Source of the DNA: Hyphomicrobiales bacterium
GTDB lineage: Bacteria; Pseudomonadota; Alphaproteobacteria; Rhizobiales; Devosiaceae
Assembly (NCBI GenBank): GCA_027065555.1
Contig: JAMONS010000070.1
Location: forward strand, 1 to 36,124
Length of the DNA stretch: 36,124 bases
Reading direction: 5' to 3'
The notes below the pieces were generated by a model. That model searched no databases. It was not told where the DNA came from and saw only the letters and a program-made list of their open reading frames with translations. Shown piece by piece: positions 17,467 to 25,754 of this stretch (positions are counted from its first letter, which is position 1; the number at the start of each line of letters is the position of its first letter). The position numbers and the translations under genes are program-made.

Positions 17467-18330
17467 ATGTATAAAATTAATAACATATCGCTCGGGGGCT
17501 TTTATTTGCTTAATCAATTTTTGTCCATTATTAAAATACCAACATTATTTCTTATTATGGCTTTAGCATTTTTGCAGCCAGCTTTGGGGTGTGAAACATT
17601 ACAAATGGGGTATTTTAGCAAAATCACGCAAATCACCGATGGTGATAGTGTAATTTTAGAGGACGGCACAAGAGTGCGCCTCATTGGCATTCAAGCACCA
17701 AAACTTTCTTTAGGACGAGAAGATTTTACCGATTGGCCATTAGCTAATGAGGCAAAACAAGCGTTATCCTCTATTGCTCTTAATAAAAGAGTGCGGCTTG
17801 ATTTTGGTTCTGAAACACAAGATAGACACGGCAGAATATTAGCGCATTTATTTATTATAAATGATGATAATAGTGAAATTTGGTTGCAAAAATATATGTT
17901 ACAAGAGGGCATGGCTAGGGTATATTCCTTCGCTGACAATCGCTTGTGCATATCAGATTTACTAAATTATGAAGCAAAGGCTCGCTCTAATAACAAGGGT
18001 GTTTGGAGCAATGATTATTACAAAATCCGCATCGCTGAAAAGCCAAATAGAATATTAGAATTAGATAATCGCTATGAACTAGTGGAGGGGCGAGTTATTA
18101 GCGCTACTAAAGTTGGCTCTCGTATCTATCTTAATTTTGGCAAAAATTATAAAGATGACTTCACTATTGTGATTGAAAAATATGGGCAAAAGATTTTTAA
18201 CAAAGCAAACATTAATCCCCTTACTTATGAAAATACTCTAATTAGAGTGCGTGGGTGGATTGAAATTAAAAATGGTCCTATAATAGAGGTTACTCACCCT
18301 GAGCAAATAGAGGTTTTAGCAATAAGATGA
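17467..18330 (+). CDS. SNase-fold (thermonuclease-like) protein with altered active site
   Basis: The protein has an N-terminal hydrophobic export segment (about residues 22-41 from ATG 17467) followed by a staphylococcal-nuclease fold. ITDGDSV (57-62) and DRHGR (119-123) keep family positions, as does R71. The motif that is normally R-L-x-x-x-D-x-P-E reads RLIGIQAPK, so the calcium ligand Asp is Gln76 and the catalytic Glu is Lys79. Nuclease activity is therefore doubtful; I recall the same GIQAPKL form in other alphaproteobacterial homologues. A C-terminal region of about 110 residues extends beyond the fold. ATG 17443 is an alternative start; neither has a clear ribosome-binding site. It overlaps the M48 gene by 4 bp (ATGA), suggesting a shared envelope role. 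Confidence 0.8.
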   Translation: MYKINNISLGGFYLLNQFLSIIKIPTLFLIMALAFLQPALGCETLQMGYFSKITQITDGDSVILEDGTRVRLIGIQAPKLSLGREDFTDWPLANEAKQALSSIALNKRVRLDFGSETQDRHGRILAHLFIINDDNSEIWLQKYMLQEGMARVYSFADNRLCISDLLNYEAKARSNNKGVWSNDYYKIRIAEKPNRILELDNRYELVEGRVISATKVGSRIYLNFGKNYKDDFTIVIEKYGQKIFNKANINPLTYENTLIRVRGWIEIKNGPIIEVTHPEQIEVLAIR

Positions 18331-19817
18331 TTGCAAAATTAAACATTAAAAAGCTGTTAGGATTTTTTTTAATTGCGCTTACTGCATTAAGCCTAGGCGC
18401 TTGCACACGCTTGATGGGCGAGCCAAATATTGGGGTTAGTAGAACTGGAGAACAAACGAGCTCTAGTGCCACGCCAAACACTTCAACTGCCTCAACCCCC
18501 TCAAGCAGTACTTCTCAAAGTGGGGAGCACCAAAGAATTATTAATTCTTATGGTGGCGTTTATAACAATAGAAAAGCACAAATTATGGTTGCTAATGTTT
18601 CTAGCAAACTTTTATTAGCTGCTAGACAAGGGAACTCTAAATTCACCGTAACAATTTTAGACAGCCCTGATGTCAACGCTTTTGCACTCCCCGGCGGCTT
18701 TATTTATGTCACACGTGGGCTCTTAGCTCTGGCGAATGATGAAAGTGAATTAGCCGCTGTTTTATCACATGAAATCGCCCATGTAATATTAAGACACGCC
18801 CGTGCCCGCTCTGATCGCACTCGCACATCACAAATAGTCGATAAAGTAATTAATAGCGTGCTTGGTGGCGATAGTGAAACAGATCAAACCGCCGCCCGAT
18901 CCCGCCTATCTTTAGCAGCTTTTTCGCAAAGCCAGGAACTTGCAGCTGATAAAGAGGGCATCTTAATCGCTGGACGTACTGGTTATGACCCACATGCCGC
19001 CGCTCGCTTGTTAAATTCTATGCAACGTCAAACAGTTCTTGCTTCTGGGCAACAAGAAAACCTTGATGATTTTTTAGCATCACACCCCTCAACTCCAGAT
19101 AGAATTGAGCGAGCAATTAAATCAGCCCGCTCATTTGGCGCACCAGGTATTGGCAAAGTTGGTAGGCGCTCTTATTTGAGCGCTATTTCAGGATTAAGAT
19201 TTGGCCCAAGCCCAAATCAGGGCGTAATTATTGGACAAAAATTTGTACAGCCAACCCTAAAATTTACTTTTAGCGTACCAAAAGAATATAAGTTACAATA
19301 CTCTCAATCAGCCATTGTTGCGGTTGCAAATAATGGTGCAGCACTACGCTTTGACAGTGCTAAAGTTCCAAAAACTATGTCGCTTGCAAATTATTTGCGC
19401 TCAGGATGGATTGCTGGATTAAAGCCAGAAACAGTACAAAAAGACAAGCAAGGCAATATTGAGATGGCGTATGGTGAAGCGCAAACTAGCCAGTGGGTAT
19501 TTAGGGTTTCAGTAGTTCGTTTTGAGGGTGAGGTCTATAGATTTATCTTTGCTGCAAAAAATGATAGTACTAAGTTTGAAAATGGAGCAAAAAACACATT
19601 ACAAAGCTTTAGACGAGCAGGAAATAAAGACATTGCGCAAATTAAAAATTCTTCCATTGCCCTTGTAACTGCAAAGTCAGGAGATAGAATTTCTAATCTG
19701 GTAAATAAAATGGCAAATATCAATAATGCTAATTCTGTTTTTTTGGTGCTTAATGACCTATATCAAGATGACCCACTAATTATTGGTCAACAATATAAAA
19801 TTATAAAAGTTGAATAA
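18327..19817 (+). CDS. M48-family metalloprotease lipoprotein (BepA/LoiP type)
   Basis: This 496-residue lipoprotein has a signal with lipobox LGAC (cysteine C26), so it is probably anchored in the envelope. The zinc site HEIAH is at 148-152, with the third ligand Glu204 in ELAAD. A C-terminal segment around residues 450-496 (SGDRISNLVNKM... to IIKVE) looks like the LysM-related tail found in BepA-like proteases. Family members degrade or help assemble outer-membrane proteins. It is translationally coupled to the SNase-like gene by ATGA. A Ser/Thr-rich linker follows the lipid-modified cysteine. The exact subgroup cannot be decided here. Confidence 0.9.
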   Translation: MIAKLNIKKLLGFFLIALTALSLGACTRLMGEPNIGVSRTGEQTSSSATPNTSTASTPSSSTSQSGEHQRIINSYGGVYNNRKAQIMVANVSSKLLLAARQGNSKFTVTILDSPDVNAFALPGGFIYVTRGLLALANDESELAAVLSHEIAHVILRHARARSDRTRTSQIVDKVINSVLGGDSETDQTAARSRLSLAAFSQSQELAADKEGILIAGRTGYDPHAAARLLNSMQRQTVLASGQQENLDDFLASHPSTPDRIERAIKSARSFGAPGIGKVGRRSYLSAISGLRFGPSPNQGVIIGQKFVQPTLKFTFSVPKEYKLQYSQSAIVAVANNGAALRFDSAKVPKTMSLANYLRSGWIAGLKPETVQKDKQGNIEMAYGEAQTSQWVFRVSVVRFEGEVYRFIFAAKNDSTKFENGAKNTLQSFRRAGNKDIAQIKNSSIALVTAKSGDRISNLVNKMANINNANSVFLVLNDLYQDDPLIIGQQYKIIKVE

Positions 19818-19841
19818 ATCAAATTCTAAAAGAAGAGAAAA

Positions 19842-20228
19842 ATGAATATAGGACAAGTATCAGAAAAATCTAAATTGCCTTCAAAAACTATCCGCTATTA
19901 TGAAGAAATTGAGCTGATAAAACCTGCCCGAGAAAGTAATAATTACCGCAATTATTCTGAAAAAGATTTACACCGATTAAAATTTTTACAACGAGCTCGT
20001 TCGCTTGGTTTTTCTATTGATGAATGCCGCCTTTTGCTCTCGCTTTATGAAGACGAACATAGAGCCAGTGCTGATGTAAAATCATTAGCATCAAAAAAAA
20101 TTACTGAAATTAATCACAAAATAAAAGAATTAAAATCACTAAAAACCACTTTAACAGCTTTAGCTGAAAATTGTCATGGAGATGACAAGCCAGATTGCCC
20201 AATTATTGATGATTTAGCAGGCAAATAA
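19842..20228 (+). CDS. cueR: CueR/HmrR-type Cu(I)-responsive MerR regulator
   Basis: This 128-residue MerR-family activator has an N-terminal winged helix (MNIGQVSEKSKLPSKTIRYY) followed by a dimerisation helix. Metal-site residues match CueR: C111 and C119 in CHGDDKPDCPIID, with S76 where divalent-metal sensors have Cys. It should bind Cu(I) and activate copper-resistance promoters. AAGAAGAG precedes the ATG. No copA or other copper-export gene and no CueR operator is visible in this window; the next gene, 24 bp on, is nnrS. Copper sensing is well supported, but its target here is inferred. Confidence 0.87.
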   Translation: MNIGQVSEKSKLPSKTIRYYEEIELIKPARESNNYRNYSEKDLHRLKFLQRARSLGFSIDECRLLLSLYEDEHRASADVKSLASKKITEINHKIKELKSLKTTLTALAENCHGDDKPDCPIIDDLAGK

Positions 20229-20252
20229 AAACTTTCAAAAAGCAAAATAAAA

Positions 20253-21422
20253 ATGTCAACTTCAAGCCAAAGACGCAAATATCAAGGGCCTGCAATATTT
20301 AGCAAAGCCTATCGTCCATTTTTTCTAGGGGCGACTTTATGGGCTGTAATTTCGTTAATATTATGGATATTAATGCTTAGCGGAACAGTCAGCTTACCAA
20401 GTGCCTTTTCAGCAAATGAATGGCACAAGCATGAATTACTATTTGGCTATACTGGCGCAGTAATCGCAGGTTTTTTATTAACTGCCATACCAAATTGGAC
20501 TGGGCGCTTACCAATTTCTGGTTTGCGATTATTTATATTAGTAAGTATTTGGCTATTAGCCAGAATAGTAATATTATTCTCTGCCAATATTAACCCAATT
20601 CTAGTAATGCTCATTGACCTTGCATTTCCGGCTTTACTTAGCTTGAGCATTTCCATTGAAATTATTGCTGGCAAAAATTGGCGCAATTTACGTGTGCTTA
20701 TAGTCTTATTTGCCTTTATGTTTGCCAATCTTTATTTCCACCTTGAAATTATAAATAAAGGATATTTGCAATATTCAGCCAATTTAGCCCTTGCAATAAT
20801 TATCATATTAATAATGCTTATCGGTGGGCGTATCATTCCAAGCTTTACCAGAAATTGGCTTGTTAAATCTAAACAAACAAATTTACCAACTCCATTTAAT
20901 AAGTTTGATGTTATCACAATGACAGTTTCAATAATTGCACTATTATCATTTGTGTTTCTTTCTAATCAAATGCTGGTAGCTGCTTTTATGTTATTTGCAG
21001 GCTTGCTTAATCTCATTAGACTATCTCGCTGGTCGGGGATTTATTGCATAAAACAGCCGATGATATTTATCTTACATATTGCATATTTATTCATACCATT
21101 AGGATTTCTTGCTTTAGCTATTTCTAAAATTGCGCCAAATTTAATAAATGAAACAGGGGCACTGCACCTGTTTAGTGCAGGAGCAATCGGCATCATGACT
21201 ATTGCAATGATGTGCAGAGTTAGCCTAGCGCATGGCGGACAAAAACCAGAGGCAGACAAAACAATATCACTGATTTTTATAGCAATAATTAGCAGTGTGA
21301 TTTTACGGTTTGTCGCTGATTTCTTCCCCTCAATCAACTTTATTATTCACATAAGTGCCAGCTTTTGGATTGTTGCATTTGCATTATTCATCATTCGCTA
21401 TTGGCGAATATTAACTACTTAA
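20253..21422 (+). CDS. nnrS: NnrS-family membrane protein
   Basis: This 389-residue integral membrane protein (about 12 hydrophobic helices) matches the haem- and copper-containing NnrS family. NnrS is linked to resistance to nitric oxide stress in denitrifiers and pathogens. Characteristic stretches are SKAYRPFFLGA near the N terminus and WHKHELLFGY followed by GFLLTAIPNWTGR, which carry candidate haem/copper His ligands. The mid-region HGGQKP block is also typical. It is 24 bp downstream of the CueR-type gene and probably co-transcribed with it. No nitrite or nitric oxide reductase is in the window. Its last 12 bp overlap the convergent plsC. Confidence 0.9.
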   Translation: MSTSSQRRKYQGPAIFSKAYRPFFLGATLWAVISLILWILMLSGTVSLPSAFSANEWHKHELLFGYTGAVIAGFLLTAIPNWTGRLPISGLRLFILVSIWLLARIVILFSANINPILVMLIDLAFPALLSLSISIEIIAGKNWRNLRVLIVLFAFMFANLYFHLEIINKGYLQYSANLALAIIIILIMLIGGRIIPSFTRNWLVKSKQTNLPTPFNKFDVITMTVSIIALLSFVFLSNQMLVAAFMLFAGLLNLIRLSRWSGIYCIKQPMIFILHIAYLFIPLGFLALAISKIAPNLINETGALHLFSAGAIGIMTIAMMCRVSLAHGGQKPEADKTISLIFIAIISSVILRFVADFFPSINFIIHISASFWIVAFALFIIRYWRILTT

Positions 21423-22217
21423 GTCTTGCTTTAATAAATCAAGTTTTTCTCTAAATTCTTTTGACATTGGGGCGCTAAGACCCTGTTTATCAGCTTCTAA
21501 AATTAACTCATTTGTGTGTTTTTCAATGGTTTCCTTTAACATTGCGTGCATTTCATCTGGCTCAAGGCCTCTGGGGATAGGGGGCAAAAATCTTGCCGTT
21601 GCAGTGCCAGGCCAAAGAACAAGTGCGTTGCGCGCCCAAAACAGACCAGAATTAAGCGCCACAGGAACAACAGGCACATCAAGCTCTTGATACATTTTTG
21701 CAATCCCATAACGATAGTCAGCCTCTGCTAATGGTGTTTTTCTTGTCCCTTCAGGAAAAATAATAATTTTGCAGCCATTTTTTATTGCTTCTTTTGCCTG
21801 CCTATTCATTTGTGGAATAGCTTTTGATTTCATTTTTCTATTAATAGAAATTGTATCAAAATCTCTCGCAGCCCAACCAAAAAACGGAATATCTAATAAT
21901 ATTTTTTTTGCAATAAAGGAAGGGCGTCCAACTTTTGGAAATATAGCAAAAATATCCCAATCTGATTGATGTTTAGAGCCAATAATGCAACCACCATCTG
22001 GGATATTTTCTTCTCCCAAAATACGAGTTTTAATCCCAACAATATAGCGCAAGAAAAATAAAGTTGAATAACCCCAATATTGCGCAATTACCCAACCAAA
22101 TCTATACCAGCCTCGTTTTTTGAACAACGACAATGTTCCTAATATAATAGCAGCGAGGGCTGTATTTAGGATAAAGAAAATATAAAATATTATTGAGCGA
22201 ATTGCCTGAATAATCAT
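21411..22217 (-). CDS. plsC: 1-acyl-sn-glycerol-3-phosphate acyltransferase
   Basis: PlsC adds the second acyl chain in phosphatidic acid synthesis. The catalytic HX4D is H83-D88 in KHQSDWD, and the glycerol-phosphate binding FPEGTR motif follows. An N-terminal hydrophobic segment should anchor it in the inner membrane. I chose ATG 22217 (268 residues) because AGG lies 8 nt upstream; a TTG at 22235 would add six residues. It is downstream of ftsE-ftsX, spaced by 43 bp, and likely in the same transcript. No anomalies were seen. Confidence 0.94.
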   Translation of the reverse strand: MIIQAIRSIIFYIFFILNTALAAIILGTLSLFKKRGWYRFGWVIAQYWGYSTLFFLRYIVGIKTRILGEENIPDGGCIIGSKHQSDWDIFAIFPKVGRPSFIAKKILLDIPFFGWAARDFDTISINRKMKSKAIPQMNRQAKEAIKNGCKIIIFPEGTRKTPLAEADYRYGIAKMYQELDVPVVPVALNSGLFWARNALVLWPGTATARFLPPIPRGLEPDEMHAMLKETIEKHTNELILEADKQGLSAPMSKEFREKLDLLKQDLSS

Positions 22218-22260
22218 AATCTGCCTATTTCCCAAACTTGTTCAACTACCAAATAATTTA

Positions 22261-23181
22261 CTACCAAGCGATTTGCGATAAAAATCTTCTCACTGTCATA
22301 CGAGAAGTAAAAGCCGTAAGTCCAGCAATTATCGGCACAAGCATTAATATCCAAAAAATACCAATGATCCCAAGTGAAAAAGTTCCAAATAATATAGATA
22401 CTTGCTCAGAAGAAGAATTGGGCAAAATATTTGAGCTAAGCGCACCCATTAAAACAAAGAATATAAGGGCAAATATTGCACCAATTAAAGCGCCACGAAA
22501 GCCAATTTTAAGAAACCTGCCCTGAAATTCTTTAGCCACAAACCTATTTGATGCGCCAATAAAATGTAATACATCAACAATTTCACGATTTGTAGCCATA
22601 GCCCCCCGAGTTGCAAAAACCGTTGCTAATAATGTAGCCAAAATTATTAAAACCAAGCCCAAAACTCCTGAGAAAACTATAGTCCCAGCCATAGAATTAA
22701 GCTGAGTGCGCCACACATCATGCCTATCAAGTGAAGCCCCCTTTATAATTTTAAGTTCATTTTCTAAAGTTTCAAGGTCAGCATTTGCTGGATCAGATAG
22801 ACGGACAATTATTAAACGAGGAATATTCAATTCGGTTAAATCAAGCCCCTCCCCAAGCCAAGGTTTAAGCAAATCTTCGCTTTCTTCAATGCTAAGCGCA
22901 CGAGCATTAGCAACACCCTTTGTTGCCTCAGCAATAGTTTCAGCTAAGCGCAAATTAGCGTCCATCAACTCGCCCTCAACAGGGCTAATTTGAATAGTTA
23001 CTTCACGACCCACATCTTGTGACCAAGCAAGGGCTGATTTTTGAATTAAAATAACACCGCCAAGCGTAACAGCACAAAGAAAAGTCATAATAGCAATCAA
23101 CAACATAAGAGTTCGACCCGATACGGATTTTTCAGGAACTATGGGGGTAGGTTTGCTATGTTGTTGTTTCAACTCAACCAT
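22261..23181 (-). CDS. ftsX: Cell division protein FtsX
   Basis: FtsX is the membrane partner of FtsE; the FtsEX complex regulates septal peptidoglycan hydrolases at division. The 306-residue protein has one N-terminal hydrophobic helix, a periplasmic region (about 55-160) and three C-terminal helices, the FtsX layout. The block DVLHFIGASNRFVAKEFQ is typical. It overlaps ftsE by 8 bp, so the two are coupled. No anomalies were seen. Confidence 0.92.
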   Translation of the reverse strand: MVELKQQHSKPTPIVPEKSVSGRTLMLLIAIMTFLCAVTLGGVILIQKSALAWSQDVGREVTIQISPVEGELMDANLRLAETIAEATKGVANARALSIEESEDLLKPWLGEGLDLTELNIPRLIIVRLSDPANADLETLENELKIIKGASLDRHDVWRTQLNSMAGTIVFSGVLGLVLIILATLLATVFATRGAMATNREIVDVLHFIGASNRFVAKEFQGRFLKIGFRGALIGAIFALIFFVLMGALSSNILPNSSSEQVSILFGTFSLGIIGIFWILMLVPIIAGLTAFTSRMTVRRFLSQIAW

Positions 23182-23833
23182 AATTTAATTCCCCATTTTC
23201 AGTTAATTGTAAGCACGGATAATCAAATTTCTTGAGCATATTTAATTCATGAGTTGCAACAATAATTGTTGTCCCCATACGGTTTAACTCAGCAAATAAA
23301 TGTAAAAGCCGCTCGGACAAAGCAGGGTCAACATTTCCCGTTGGCTCATCAGCAAGTAAAATTTCAGGGCGAGCAATAACCGCTCTAGCAATAGCTGCAC
23401 GTTGTTTTTCACCACCAGATAAAAGAGCAGGCTTTGCGTGCATTCTATCACCAAGCCCCACCCACTCTAGCAATTCTGTAACATTATCTTTGTAATTTTC
23501 TTCACTTTGGCCAAGCACACGTAACGGTAAAGCAACATTTTCAAATGTGCTTAAATGCTCTAACAATCGAAATTCTTGAAACACAATCCCAATATGACGG
23601 CGCAATTCAAGCAAGCGCTCTCTTTTTAGATTTGTAATATCTTCTCCAAACATCGACATAGTGCCGCTGCTGGGTTTTAGCGATAATAATAACAATCTTA
23701 ATAGCGAAGTTTTGCCAGATCCTGAAGGCCCTGTTAGAAAATGAAACGAGCCGGGCTCGATTGAAAAACTAACGTCTTTCAAGACTTCAGGGCCATCGCC
23801 ATATCTAAGTCCAACATTTTCAAATTCAATCAC
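23174..23833 (-). CDS. ftsE: Cell division ATP-binding protein FtsE
   Basis: This ABC-type ATPase drives FtsX. Walker A GPSGSGKT is at 35-42, the ABC signature is LSGGEKQRAAIARA, and Walker B is ILLADEPTGNVD. I chose the GTG at 23833, which gives MIEFENVGLRYG (the classical FtsE start) and has AAAGGA six nucleotides upstream. A GTG at 23857 would add eight residues but lacks a ribosome-binding site. It is divergent from the zinc-ribbon gene across about 180 bp, in which I found no certain promoter. Confidence 0.95.
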   Translation of the reverse strand: MIEFENVGLRYGDGPEVLKDVSFSIEPGSFHFLTGPSGSGKTSLLRLLLLSLKPSSGTMSMFGEDITNLKRERLLELRRHIGIVFQEFRLLEHLSTFENVALPLRVLGQSEENYKDNVTELLEWVGLGDRMHAKPALLSGGEKQRAAIARAVIARPEILLADEPTGNVDPALSERLLHLFAELNRMGTTIIVATHELNMLKKFDYPCLQLTENGELNYG

Positions 23834-24012
23834 TTCATGTCCTTTCGAATCAGTCACTTAAATCATCTTATCAGCGATAGTGTAAAAATGGGAGCTAGCT
23901 TAAGACAAAGCAATATAACTAACACTTATATTGAAATCAGACAAAATGTTTGAAGAGTTTTAACTACCTTTCATTAATATAGCCAAAACCCGATAATTAT
24001 TTATGGCCAAAT

Positions 24013-24858
24013 ATGCTTATTACATGCCCAAATTGCCAGACAAATTACCAAGTAGCGCAAAAAGCTATTGGCGCTTTAGGGCGAAAAGTTGTTTGCGCTA
24101 ATTGCCAACAACCATGGCAGGCAAAATTAGAACTGGCTCAAGAACCTATAATTAAGCCCAAAATAGTTGCTAATAATGATGCCTCACCTTCAAAGGAACA
24201 ACAAAATAGCGATGAAATATTCTCATCTATTGACGAAAAAAACCTTGATGACGAGTTTTCCAAGCAAGAACAAATAGAAAAACAGACAACAATCCAAAAA
24301 GAAGACAGCGAAAAAAAGCCAGCAAATAATAAAATAGACAATAATAATAAGCTTGATAAATCTCTCAAAAAGCAACAAAAAAAAGCTTTGCTTAAGCGCA
24401 AAGATAATATAACACAAAATATGCCGATTAGACGCATGATACAAAATGCTAGAATTTGGGTATTAATAATATTATTACTAATAAGCGCTGGCAGTGTGTT
24501 TTTTCGCAATAATATAGTTGATGTTTTCCCACAATTTGCTGGTTTTTACGAAAGCATAGGGCTTAAAGTAAATCTGGTTGGACTTGAATTTACTAATGTT
24601 AAAACACTAATTATCAAAGATAATGGCTTTGACAAATTATCCATCAGTGCAAATATTCATAATGTTACAAATAATAAAATATCAATTCCAGACATCATAG
24701 TTAGCCTAATGGATGAAAACGAAGAAATTCTAATGCAGTGGAGCATTGCCCCAAGAGTAAAGAGCCTTAGAGCGAGAGAAATATTAGATTTTGAAACTCA
24801 ACTTAAAGATGCACCCCCTGATGCTCAAACAGTAAAATTTAGCTTCGCAAGAGATTGA
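24013..24858 (+). CDS. MJ0042-type zinc-ribbon, single-span membrane protein
   Basis: This 281-residue protein has an N-terminal zinc ribbon with C5-C8 and C28-C31, the MJ0042 / zinc_ribbon_5 type. A long charged Lys/Glu/Asn-rich linker (about 45-135) follows, then one membrane helix at about 148-166 and a C-terminal beta-rich domain of about 100 residues. That tail resembles the domains that follow such ribbons in other alphaproteobacteria. The ribbon should lie in the cytoplasm and the tail in the periplasm. Its function is not established. It is divergent from ftsE and 40 bp upstream of the CpdR-like gene, an arrangement common in Rhizobiales, which hints at a cell-cycle or envelope role. 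Confidence 0.75.
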   Translation: MLITCPNCQTNYQVAQKAIGALGRKVVCANCQQPWQAKLELAQEPIIKPKIVANNDASPSKEQQNSDEIFSSIDEKNLDDEFSKQEQIEKQTTIQKEDSEKKPANNKIDNNNKLDKSLKKQQKKALLKRKDNITQNMPIRRMIQNARIWVLIILLLISAGSVFFRNNIVDVFPQFAGFYESIGLKVNLVGLEFTNVKTLIIKDNGFDKLSISANIHNVTNNKISIPDIIVSLMDENEEILMQWSIAPRVKSLRAREILDFETQLKDAPPDAQTVKFSFARD

Positions 24859-24898
24859 AGAACAATTAGGTAAATGAAAATACTATGAGAGAATTTAT

Positions 24899-25312
24899 AT
24901 GGCACGCATATTAGTAGCAGAAGATGACGATAATGTTCGCTCCTTTGTAGTTCGCGCATTAGAAATGAAGGGGCATGAGGTTTTAGAAGCTGAAGATGGC
25001 GGCTTGGCTCAAGAAGTTCTAAATCAACAAAATGGTCAATTTGACTTATTGCTTTCGGACATAAAAATGCCTGTCATGGACGGAATAGGCCTATCCTTAT
25101 TTGCTGGCGCACAATTTCCAAATATCACAATTTTGCTAATGACTGGTTTTGCAGATCAACGTGAAAGAGCTAGCGGGCTTGATAGTTTAATTTATGATGT
25201 AATAGCCAAACCATTTAACCTTGCATCATTATTAGAAACAGTTGAGAACGCCCTTAATAACAAGCCGATAGAAATCACCCCACTGGCGAAAAGCGGATTA
25301 AATCAAATCTAA
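24899..25312 (+). CDS. cpdR: CpdR-like single-domain response regulator
   Basis: This is a 137-residue receiver domain without an output domain. The acidic pocket is EDDD (8-11), the phospho-acceptor is D54 in LLSDIKMPVMDG, the conserved Thr is T82, and the Lys is K104 in IAKPF. The ADQRERA stretch and the VIAKPF C-terminus resemble CpdR, the adaptor that delivers substrates to ClpXP in the alphaproteobacterial cell cycle. About 20 residues follow the domain. It is 40 bp downstream of the zinc-ribbon gene. The receiver call is certain; the CpdR identity rests on similarity and context. It converges with rpsT, with only 17 bp between them. Confidence 0.72.
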   Translation: MARILVAEDDDNVRSFVVRALEMKGHEVLEAEDGGLAQEVLNQQNGQFDLLLSDIKMPVMDGIGLSLFAGAQFPNITILLMTGFADQRERASGLDSLIYDVIAKPFNLASLLETVENALNNKPIEITPLAKSGLNQI

Positions 25313-25329
25313 ACTCACAGTATTTCTGC

Positions 25330-25596
25330 TTATGAAGCTAGTGCATTAACTCGTTTAGCAAGACGAGAAACTTTGCGTGATGCAAGGTTGCGATGTATTA
25401 GATTATGAGTTGCCGCGCTTTGAATAATTGGCTGTGCTTCTTTAAGGGCAACTTGTGCTTCCTCTTTATTGCCACTAGCAATCGCTTCTTCAACTTTACG
25501 AAGATATGTACGCATACGAGTGCGACGTGCTTTATTTACTGCTGTGCGAGCAACGATTTTGCGAACAGCTTTTTTTGCTGAAGAGGTGTTAGCCAT
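25330..25596 (-). CDS. rpsT: Small ribosomal subunit protein bS20
   Basis: This 88-residue basic, helical protein binds 16S r[23 protein letters not shown] and the block [19 protein letters not shown] are typical of S20 in alphaproteobacteria. AAGGGAAATTC precedes the ATG. It has its own good promoter (25689-25717), giving an 80-90 nt leader. mutM lies upstream on the same strand. In many Rhizobiales dnaA sits next to rpsT; here the downstream neighbour is the convergent CpdR-like gene and no dnaA is in view. Confidence 0.97.
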   Translation of the reverse strand: MANTSSAKKAVRKIVARTAVNKARRTRMRTYLRKVEEAIASGNKEEAQVALKEAQPIIQSAATHNLIHRNLASRKVSRLAKRVNALAS

Positions 25597-25688
25597 GAAT
25601 TTCCCTTTAGGATATTTAATTAAAGACTTTGTTTGTTTGCAAAATCCAAAAACAGTTAAAGCGCCCCAATGAACGCAAATCTGGCTGG

Positions 25689-25717
25689 TTTATAATCGCC
25701 TAATACTAACTAGTCAA
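25689..25717 (-). promoter_or_regulatory. Sigma-70-type promoter of rpsT
   Basis: On the minus strand the -35 box TTGACT (25717-25712) and the -10 box TATAAA (25694-25689) are separated by exactly 17 bp. It is the best promoter match I found in the window. It would start the rpsT transcript about 85 nt before the ATG and separates rpsT from mutM, whose stop is 38 bp upstream of the -35 box. Confidence 0.72.
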
Positions 25718-25754
25718 TAGTTTTTCAAACATCAATTTTTCCAAAAGGCTTTCA

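Noticed and set aside
24138-24509. Long minus-strand frames opposite the zinc-ribbon gene
   Set aside because: They are antisense to a gene with clear zinc-ribbon and membrane features and show only Phe/Leu/Ser-rich sequence from AT-rich codons.
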